Source: DASUPK01 sp963724665
GTDB lineage: Bacteria > Actinomycetota > Thermoleophilia > Solirubrobacterales > 70-9
Assembly: GCA_963724665.1 (NCBI GenBank)
Contig: CAVRVH010000007.1
Location: forward strand, 1,116,001 to 1,180,000
Direction: 5' to 3'
DNA: 64,000 bases
The notes beneath the pieces were generated by a model, which saw only the letters and a list, made by a program, of their open reading frames with translations, had not been told where the DNA came from and made no database searches. This document shows, in pieces, positions 56,530-64,000 of the stretch. Positions within the stretch are counted from its first letter, which is position 1; each line of letters opens with the position of its first letter. The translations under genes and the position numbers were made by a program.

Positions 56530-57294
56530 CTAAGTGTTGCGCTCGTAGATGAGGCGAAGGCCTCGCAGGGTGAGGAGAGGGTCGACCTCGTCGATCGTCT
56601 CGCAATGAGGCGCGATCGTCGGCGCGAGGCCGCCCGTGGCGATGAACGTGGCGTCTTCGCCCAACTCATTCGCGAGGCGCCGGTTGATGCCGTCCACGAG
56701 GCCGGCGAACCCGTAGGCGAAGCCGGACTGGATCGCAGCCTGCGTGTGCTTGCCGATCGCGCCCTCGGGGGCCGACAGGTCTATCCGAGGAAGCTTCGCG
56801 GCGCGCGCCGCCAGCGCCTGCATCGAGATCTCAACGCCCGGCCCGATCACCCCTCCCAGGTACTCGCCTGAGCCCGAGACAATGTCGAAGTTCGTGGAGG
56901 TGCCGAAGTCGACGGCCACGCATGCTCCATCCACCTTGGCGTGTGCGGCGACCGCGTTGACCAGGCGGTCTGCTCCGAGCTCGTGCGGGTTGTCGACCAG
57001 GATCGGCATGCCCGTCTTCACAGAGGGGCCGACGATCAGGCACGGGCCGTCGATGTGGCGCTCGCAGAGCGCCTCCCACTCGGGGCCGAGTTGCGGCACG
57101 ACGGTCGAGATGATCGCTCCGTCGATCCCCTCGAAGCCGAGTCCCTCCAATTGGAGGAGATCCGAGACGGTGGCGGCGAGCTCGTCCGCCGTGGCGCTCG
57201 GTTGGGTCGTCAGGCGCCAGTCGTGCCCGAGCTCGTTCCCCTGGAACGCACCCAGGTGCGTCTGCGTGTTGCCGACGTCGATCGCGAGCAGCAT
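56530..57294 (-). CDS. coaX: Type III pantothenate kinase
   Basis: 254-residue ASKHA-fold kinase, first step of CoA synthesis, insensitive to CoA feedback and requiring a monovalent cation. AIDVGNTQTHLGAF (phosphate 1), NPHELGADRLVNAVAAHA and CVAVDFGTSTNFDIV. ATG 57294 lies 6 nt after GATAAT (57301-57306): leaderless. Its start is 36 bp from the divergent GST-like gene. Confidence 0.94.
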   Translation of the reverse strand: MLLAIDVGNTQTHLGAFQGNELGHDWRLTTQPSATADELAATVSDLLQLEGLGFEGIDGAIISTVVPQLGPEWEALCERHIDGPCLIVGPSVKTGMPILVDNPHELGADRLVNAVAAHAKVDGACVAVDFGTSTNFDIVSGSGEYLGGVIGPGVEISMQALAARAAKLPRIDLSAPEGAIGKHTQAAIQSGFAYGFAGLVDGINRRLANELGEDATFIATGGLAPTIAPHCETIDEVDPLLTLRGLRLIYERNT

Positions 57295-57300
57295 GCGCGG

Positions 57301-57322
57301 ATTATCACGGCCCCAATAGGAT
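57301..57322. promoter_or_regulatory. Divergent leaderless promoter pair (coaX / GST-like gene)
   Basis: GATAAT on the minus strand (57301-57306) and TAGGAT on the plus strand (57317-57322), only 10 bp apart, in the 36-bp gap between start codons. Either promoter would block the other while bound by polymerase. Confidence 0.55.
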
Positions 57323-57330
57323 GGGCCGCA

Positions 57331-58071
57331 ATGGGGGAGGCAAAGATCTATGTGATCCCCGGCTGGCACCCTTCATGGAGCGCGATGCTGATGCTCGATC
57401 GCAAGGGGATTCCCTTCAAGCGAGTCGACCTGATGCCCGTGATCTCGAAGGGCGTGCTGAAGGCGCAGCGGTTCCCTGGCGTCACGGTCCCGGCTTTGAA
57501 GATCGACGGGCGGCGGGTGCAGGGATCGAGGGAGATCGCCCGCGAGCTGGACCATCTCCAGCCCGATCCTCCCCTCCTCCCGTCCGACCCGGAGAAGCGG
57601 ATCAAGGTCGAGGAGGCTGAGGCGTGGGGCGATGAGTTCCAGCAGAAGCCGCGCCGGTTCAGCTGGTGGGCGTTCAAGCGTGACCGCGCGCCGATGGCGA
57701 GCTACTCGGAGGGTGCGCGGCTGGGCATCCCTGTGGGGCTGGCGGTGAAGACCGGTGGTCCGATTGTCTCCCTGTCGGCGCGCTTCAATGAGGCCACCGA
57801 CCAGAATGTGCGCGCCAACCTCGCCTCGCTGCCGGAGGACCTAGACCGGATCGACGGCTGGATCAAGGAGGGCATCATGGGAGGCGGCGAACCGAACGCC
57901 GCCGACTTCCAGATCGCTCCCAGCGTCAGGCTGGCGATGAGCTTCGACGACCTGCGGCCCTACATCGAGCAGCGCCCCGCCGGGCGGCTTGCGACGCAGG
58001 TCCTCCCCGACTTCCCCGGGCGCACACCGCCGGTCTTTCCGCCGGAGTGGCTCGAGGGCCTGAAGGCCTGA
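57331..58071 (+). CDS. Glutathione S-transferase-like protein
   Basis: 246 residues. An N-terminal thioredoxin-like part (KIYVIPGWHPSWSAMLMLDR; TVPALKIDGRRVQGSREIAR) with the Pro/Ser-Arg positions of GST ligand site, then an all-helical C-terminal domain (ANLASLPEDLDRIDGWIKEG). Such proteins are rare in actinobacteria, which use mycothiol, so it may use another thiol or none. The ATG lies 8 nt after TAGGAT. Confidence 0.82.
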   Translation: MGEAKIYVIPGWHPSWSAMLMLDRKGIPFKRVDLMPVISKGVLKAQRFPGVTVPALKIDGRRVQGSREIARELDHLQPDPPLLPSDPEKRIKVEEAEAWGDEFQQKPRRFSWWAFKRDRAPMASYSEGARLGIPVGLAVKTGGPIVSLSARFNEATDQNVRANLASLPEDLDRIDGWIKEGIMGGGEPNAADFQIAPSVRLAMSFDDLRPYIEQRPAGRLATQVLPDFPGRTPPVFPPEWLEGLKA

Positions 58072-58572
58072 TCAGGCGGGAGGCGGCGCAGCGAGCTTGA
58101 CCCGCTGATCGGAGCCGAGCGCTTCGAGGGCGCTCCGCAGCTCGGTGCCGTCCGGGAGCCGCAGATCGGGGTCGAGCTCCAGGAGGGGCTCGAGCACGAA
58201 CCGCCTCGAGGTGACCTCTCGGTGAGGCAGGGTCAGCCGATCGGTGGCCAGCTCGATTTCGCCGAGCAGGAGCAGGTCGACGTCGATCGGACGCGGGCCA
58301 TGACGCGGCCCGCCGAAGTCACGCCCGGCCTCGGCCTCGATCTCCTTGCAGAGATCGAGGAGCTTCTCGGGCTCGAGCTCGGTCCGGATCCGCACGGCCC
58401 CGTTGAGAAAGTCCGGCTGGTCGAGGATCTCCCCCACCGGCTCCGTCTCATAGAGAGAGGATGCGGCCTCGACCGTCACGCCGTGTGCGCGCAGGCTCTC
58501 GATCGCCGTGCGGAGCTGCGCCTCGCGATCGCCGACGTTGGAGCCAAGGCCGAGGTACCCGACGCGCACCAT
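58072..58572 (-). CDS. folK: 2-amino-4-hydroxy-6-hydroxymethyldihydropteridine pyrophosphokinase
   Basis: 166-residue HPPK of folate synthesis: YLGLGSNVGDREAQLRTAI, GRDFGGPRHGPRPIDVDLLL (ATP/Mg site) and LPHREVTSRRFVLEPL. Overlap-close to folB upstream (14 bp), so the two are co-transcribed. Confidence 0.95.
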   Translation of the reverse strand: MVRVGYLGLGSNVGDREAQLRTAIESLRAHGVTVEAASSLYETEPVGEILDQPDFLNGAVRIRTELEPEKLLDLCKEIEAEAGRDFGGPRHGPRPIDVDLLLLGEIELATDRLTLPHREVTSRRFVLEPLLELDPDLRLPDGTELRSALEALGSDQRVKLAAPPPA

Positions 58573-58586
58573 CCCGCCAGCGTCGG

Positions 58587-59009
58587 TCAGACGCCATCCT
58601 CGTCGTCCGACTCGCGATCGAGCGATCGCTCCAGGGTCACCTCGACACCCGCCTCCTGGACGACGTAGGGCAACGGCGGCTCCGGCTTGGCAGCGCGCAC
58701 ACGGACGGACTCACAATCGAAGCGCTCCATCAGGCGTCCCGCGACCACCTGGCAGAGTCGCTCGAGCGTGCGATAGCTCTTCTCGGTCGCGGCGAGGGCG
58801 ACGATGTCGCAGACCTCGGAGTAGTCGACCGTGTCATCGATCCGGTCGGTGAGCACGGCGTCGCAGTCGGGCACGTCAAAGGTGAGATCGAAGTCGAGGC
58901 GCTGCCCGACCTCCTGCTCTGCGTCCGTGACGCCGTGGTGCGTATATATGGAGAGGCCGCGGATCTCGACCTCGACGGAGGGATGCGCGGCGTCGTCGTG
59001 CTCGTCCAC
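58587..59009 (-). CDS. folB: Dihydroneopterin aldolase
   Basis: 140 residues of the tunnelling fold: IRGLSIYTHHGVTDAEQEVG, DRIDDTVDYSEVCDIVALAA and the C-terminal VRVRAAKPEPPLPYVVQEAG with active-site Lys/Glu. GTG 59009 is preferred over the frame's TTG 59018 because TACTTT (59017-59022) lies 7 nt upstream. Divergent from an epoxide-hydrolase-like gene by 36 bp. Confidence 0.92.
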   Translation of the reverse strand: MDEHDDAAHPSVEVEIRGLSIYTHHGVTDAEQEVGQRLDFDLTFDVPDCDAVLTDRIDDTVDYSEVCDIVALAATEKSYRTLERLCQVVAGRLMERFDCESVRVRAAKPEPPLPYVVQEAGVEVTLERSLDRESDDEDGV

Positions 59010-59045
59010 GCTCGCCAAAGTAGCGGGTCATGAAAGGCTTCCGCC

Positions 59046-59942
59046 GTGATCACCTCGGGGAAGCTCCAACATCACTTCGCGGATCTGGCCGAGTGCCGGA
59101 TGCACTACGTCACCCGCGGCGAGGGGAAGCCGATCCTCTTTTTGCACGGCTTCCCGCAGTTCTGGTTCCTCTGGCGCCGCCAGCTCGCCGACCTGGGGGA
59201 AGACCACGCCGTCTACGCGCCCGACATGCGCGGATACAACCTCTCCTGCAGGCCCGAAGACGTCGAGGCCTACCGGATGCGCCACCTGCTCGCCGATGTC
59301 CGCGAGCTGATCGACCAGCTCGGCCTCGCCCCGCTGACGCTCGTGGGCCACGACTGGGGCGGCATCGTGTCATGGGCCTTTGCACTCAAGTACCCGGAGA
59401 TGCTGGAGCGGCTGGTGGTCATCGATGGCCCCCCGCCGTTCACCTGGAACCGCGACCTTCGCGAGAGCCCCAAGCAGCGGGACGCCGTCAACTACATGCT
59501 CGAGTTCTCAAAGCCCTCGCCCGGGCCCGAGGACATGCTCTCGGCCAATGGCTTCTCCCTGATGGACGATCTGCTGCTCCGGATCGGAGGCGCCGGAGCG
59601 CAGCTCTCGGACGAGGACCGCGCCGCCTACCACGAGGCCTGGGCGCAGCCCGGCGCGCTGCGCGGCGGGCTCAACTACTACCGCGCCGCCCGCATGGGCG
59701 AGCAGGTCGCCGCCGGCGGGGTGCCGGAGGAGTACGCGAGCAGGATCACCTCGCAGACGGTGGACGTCCCGACTCTCGTCATCTGGGGCGAGAACGACGC
59801 CGCGCTGCTTCCCTCGTTGACCCGAGGCCTGAGTGAGTGGGTACCCGATGTGCGCGTGGAAATCGTCTCCGGCGCCGGCCACTGGGTGCCCTACGAGCGC
59901 CCGGACGAGGTCAACCGCCTCATCCGCGAGTTCGTCGGCTAG
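59046..59942 (+). CDS. Epoxide-hydrolase-like alpha/beta hydrolase
   Basis: 298 residues: LFLHGFPQFWFLWRRQL, aspartate nucleophile in LTLVGHDWGGIVSWAF, acid residue in LVIWGENDAALLPSLT and histidine in VSGAGHWVPYERP. The HGFPQ and GHDWGG motifs are those of soluble epoxide hydrolases. It starts at GTG 59046; no clear -10 box is visible at leaderless spacing. Its stop overlaps folP by 4 bp. Confidence 0.9.
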   Translation: MITSGKLQHHFADLAECRMHYVTRGEGKPILFLHGFPQFWFLWRRQLADLGEDHAVYAPDMRGYNLSCRPEDVEAYRMRHLLADVRELIDQLGLAPLTLVGHDWGGIVSWAFALKYPEMLERLVVIDGPPPFTWNRDLRESPKQRDAVNYMLEFSKPSPGPEDMLSANGFSLMDDLLLRIGGAGAQLSDEDRAAYHEAWAQPGALRGGLNYYRAARMGEQVAAGGVPEEYASRITSQTVDVPTLVIWGENDAALLPSLTRGLSEWVPDVRVEIVSGAGHWVPYERPDEVNRLIREFVG

Positions 59943-60754
59943 CGAAAGGTTTCGGCGACGGCCGGGTCCAGGATCGCCTCGGCGATCGTGAGCGCCTGCC
60001 GCGTCGGAGCGACGTCGTGGACCCGGAGCATGCGAGCGCCGTTGGCGTAGGCGATCACGTTCGAGGCGATCGTTCCTCCGATCCGGTCATCGACCTCCGC
60101 CCCGGTGAGCTTGCCGATGAAGCTCTTGCGCGATGAGCCGAATGCGATCGGACGGCCCAGCTCGGCTAGCTCACCGAGCCGGCGGTGCAGCTCGAGGTTG
60201 TGCTCGATGGTCTTGCCGAAGCCGATTCCCGGATCGACCCAGATCCTCCCCTCCTCGATTCCCTGAGAGACCGCGAACTCGATCCGCTCGGCGAGAAAGG
60301 CCTTGACGTCGTCGACCACGTCGTCGTAGAGAGGGTTCTCCTGCATCGTGCGCGGGTCACCAAGCATGTGCATGAGCACGACCTCGCAGCCGGTCTCCGC
60401 GCAGACAGCCGCCAACTCCGGATCGGAACGGAGCGCCGTGACGTCGTTGACCATCGCCGCGCCGGCGTCCAGGGCAGCCGCGGCCACAACCGCCTTGGAG
60501 GTATCGATCGAGACCGCGGAGCCATCGTGCGCCAGCGCCTCCACGACGGGGGCAACCCGCCGCAGCTCCTCCTCGGCTCCGACCGCCGCCGCGCCGGGGC
60601 GTGTCGACTCGCCCCCAACGTCGAGGAGATCGGCTCCCTCGCCGACGAGTTCGCGGCCGTGCGCAATCGCGCGGTCGGGATCGAGGAACTCCCCGCCGTC
60701 CGAGAACGAGTCGGGAGTCACGTTGACGATCCCCATGACCTTCGCCTGCTCCAA
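59939..60754 (-). CDS. folP: Dihydropteroate synthase
   Basis: 271 residues of TIM-barrel folate enzyme condensing pABA with DHPPP; the sulfonamide target. GIVNVTPDSFSDGG and GADLLDVGGESTRPGA are the signature loops, with FGSSRKSFIGKLTG at the pterin site. Starts at TTG 60754 (AGGGAGAG upstream) or ATG 60736. Separated from folB/folK by the plus-strand hydrolase. Confidence 0.95.
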   Translation of the reverse strand: MEQAKVMGIVNVTPDSFSDGGEFLDPDRAIAHGRELVGEGADLLDVGGESTRPGAAAVGAEEELRRVAPVVEALAHDGSAVSIDTSKAVVAAAALDAGAAMVNDVTALRSDPELAAVCAETGCEVVLMHMLGDPRTMQENPLYDDVVDDVKAFLAERIEFAVSQGIEEGRIWVDPGIGFGKTIEHNLELHRRLGELAELGRPIAFGSSRKSFIGKLTGAEVDDRIGGTIASNVIAYANGARMLRVHDVAPTRQALTIAEAILDPAVAETFR

Positions 60755-60764
60755 GTCGCTCTCC

Positions 60765-61085
60765 CTACTGCGCCCGGATCAGCTGCCCGCCGGGGGTCAG
60801 CTCGACGAAGTGATGTGTCTCGCCATCCCGGAAGCTCACGCACTGATTGGCGGGCTGATCGTCAACAGTCTGCCGGGGATCATGCGCAATATCGACAGCC
60901 CAGTCCGACAACCCGGGCAGGCTCTCGGAAAGACAGGGCCCACTGCTGAGATCGCGCTTGCCCTGCCCGGCATAGAGGAACTTGGCGGCAGCAATGGCCT
61001 TGGCCTTGTCCCCCTGGCCGGCACCCGACGAGCCGCCACATCCGGCAATGAAGGCGAGCACCACAGCAATCGCGACGAATCTCAT
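60765..61085 (-). CDS. Small lipoprotein of unknown function
   Basis: 106 residues: signal peptide with lipobox (VAIAVVLAFIAGCGGSSG), a helical part and a beta region with two cysteines (GPCLSESLPG; NQCVSFRDG). ATG 61085 lies 6 nt after GATACT (61092-61097), leaderless. Same strand as ftsH, separated by the hairpin repeat. No family recognised. Confidence 0.78.
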   Translation of the reverse strand: MRFVAIAVVLAFIAGCGGSSGAGQGDKAKAIAAAKFLYAGQGKRDLSSGPCLSESLPGLSDWAVDIAHDPRQTVDDQPANQCVSFRDGETHHFVELTPGGQLIRAQ

Positions 61086-61108
61086 AGCCGAAGTATCTCC
61101 AGCGCTGC

Positions 61109-61186
61109 GCGCGCGGGTGGCGCGGAATTTGAGCCGCGGTGAGATGCCTCGATCCGCGGTCAGATTCCGCGACGGGACCCGCGCGC
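61109..61186. repeat. Hairpin repeat, copy 2 (after ftsH)
   Basis: 78-bp nested palindrome: outer GCGCGCGGGT / ACCCGCGCGC (10 bp), middle CGCGGAATTTGA / TCAGATTCCGCG (11 bp plus a T-G wobble), inner CCGCGG / CCGCGG with a loop shared with copy 1 (TGAGATGCCTCGAT). It begins 23 nt after the ftsH stop and ends 12 nt before the -10 box of the lipoprotein gene. Differences from copy 1 include compensatory changes in both outer and middle stems. Confidence 0.85.
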
Positions 61187-61209
61187 CTCAGCGTTGGTGA
61201 ATACCGGGT

Positions 61210-63171
<1,962 letters not shown>

Positions 63172-63245
63172 GTTGGTAGTTCCTCTGCCCGGGGTTTACG
63201 CCCAATATGCGGACCCGGATCTATCGCGAGAGTACCAGCGTAGCT

Positions 63246-63791
63246 TCAGCTGTCCTGAGGGTTTTCCCGCAGTGCGGCCACATAGGAGAGGTTTCGGTAG
63301 CGCTCGCCGTGGTCGAGGCCGTAGCCGATTGCGAACTGGTTCGGGATCTCGAAGCCCACGTAGCGAACAGGCAGATCCACCCGCCGGCGCTCCGGTTTGG
63401 TGAGCAGGGCGCAGACCTCGATCGATCTCGGTCCTCTCGCCTGCAGGTTGCGCAGCAGGTAGTGGAGGGTCAGCCCGGAGTCGATGATGTCCTCGACGAT
63501 CAGCACGTCGCGATCTGCGATCGGCGCGTCCAGATCCTTGAGGATCCGCACCACGCCCGAAGAGTCGGTCGATGAGCCGTAGCTCGAGACCGCCATGAAG
63601 TCGAGCTCGCAGTCGATCTCCAGGTTGCGCATCAGATCGGCGAGGAACGGGACCGCCCCCTTCAGGATGGCGACGAGCAGCGGCGGGCGTCCCGCGTAGT
63701 CCCGGCTGACCTCGGCGCCGAGCTCGGCGACCCGGCGCTGCAGGTCCTCTTCGGAGACGAGCACCTCCCCGATTTCGTCGTCGGTTGCCAC
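63246..63791 (-). CDS. hpt: Hypoxanthine-guanine phosphoribosyltransferase
   Basis: 181-residue purine salvage enzyme: IKSEE-like N-terminal region replaced by VLVSEEDLQRRVAELGAEVS, flexible loop DFMAVSSYGSSTDSSG and PRPP-binding VLIVEDIIDSGLTLHYLL. GTG 63791 lies 7 nt after TAGACT (63799-63804), whose TAG is the tilS stop codon, so hpt is leaderless and independent of tilS transcription. hpt-ftsH adjacency is conserved. Confidence 0.94.
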   Translation of the reverse strand: MATDDEIGEVLVSEEDLQRRVAELGAEVSRDYAGRPPLLVAILKGAVPFLADLMRNLEIDCELDFMAVSSYGSSTDSSGVVRILKDLDAPIADRDVLIVEDIIDSGLTLHYLLRNLQARGPRSIEVCALLTKPERRRVDLPVRYVGFEIPNQFAIGYGLDHGERYRNLSYVAALRENPQDS

Positions 63792-63801
63792 GGGGCGGAG
63801 T

Positions 63802-64000
63802 CTATGGACCGGCCTGGGATGCCCTGAGGACCGCGGACTCCGCCGCGCCGGGCTTGGCCGCGAACTCCTCGGAGACAGCCACGCCTGCGATCCAGGCGAT
63901 CCGCTCGCCCGCCTCGACGACTGGAAGTGCATGACGCAGCGATCTCGGCACCTTCCGGTCCGTGAACAGGTCCTGAAGCGACTTGGTCCCGTCGAGGCCC
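63802..64000 (-). CDS. tilS: tRNA(Ile)-lysidine synthase, C-terminal part
   Basis: Only the last 65 residues lie in the window; the 5' part is beyond the right edge. GTKSLQDLFTDRKVPRSLRH, LPVVEAGERIAWIAGVAVSE and a final Ala-rich end match the C-terminal domain of TilS, which converts tRNA-Ile2 cytidine 34 to lysidine. Its place before hpt-ftsH supports the call. Confidence 0.85.
   Translation of the reverse strand, partial: GLDGTKSLQDLFTDRKVPRSLRHALPVVEAGERIAWIAGVAVSEEFAAKPGAAESAVLRASQAGP

Overview
The window is 64 kb of high-GC (roughly two-thirds G+C), densely coded DNA from an actinobacterial chromosome. The gene set (CarD, DisA, RskA-type anti-sigma factor, LLM oxidoreductase, SigH-like sigma factor, AlkA) and the protein sequences look most like the deep-branching class Thermoleophilia (Solirubrobacterales or relatives). 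That placement is inference; no rRNA is present. There is one tRNA, and I see no insertion sequence, prophage, CRISPR array or rRNA operon.

Layout. 1-4.7 kb: aspartate-family amino acid genes on the minus strand (lysA-hom-thrC, a SHOCT protein, then thrB cut by the left edge). 4.7-12.9 kb: surface and cell-wall genes (Gly/Ser-rich anchored protein, M23 endopeptidase, CWB2 protein with two coupled genes), an acyl-CoA dehydrogenase and an LLM oxidoreductase. 13-16.7 kb: AlkA glycosylase, the beta-oxidation pair thiolase / 3-hydroxyacyl-CoA dehydrogenase, and an M28 lipoprotein. 17-24 kb: CNNM protein, PhhB, a BtuF-like protein, rhomboid protease and two ECF sigma loci. 24-27 kb: a PlsC-GpsA fusion, an iron alcohol dehydrogenase and tRNA-Thr(UGU).

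27.9-64 kb, minus strand: the housekeeping backbone tilS-hpt-ftsH-folP-folB-folK-coaX-dus-greA-lysS-clpC-radA-disA-carD-ispD-ispF-cysS-rlmB-sigH. It runs in nearly the order known from Bacillus subtilis, but is opened by inserted genes, many on the plus strand: GGDEF protein, Kup, PHP phosphatase, acyl-CoA ligase, coiled-coil protein, SCP2-hydrolase fusion, acyltransferase, a MarR-YceI-flavin reductase cluster, epoxide-hydrolase-like proteins and a GST-like protein.

Regulation visible in the DNA. At least 23 genes have a TANNNT-like -10 box ending only 6-9 nt before an ATG or GTG and no Shine-Dalgarno sequence, so leaderless transcription appears to be the default here. In four cases the -10 box starts on the stop codon of the preceding gene. 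Two beta-oxidation promoter regions share a 26-bp palindromic operator. The SigH-like gene has a good leadered promoter and a hairpin that covers its ribosome binding site and start codon. A roughly 77-bp hairpin repeat occurs downstream of both radA and ftsH, with compensatory base changes between the two copies.
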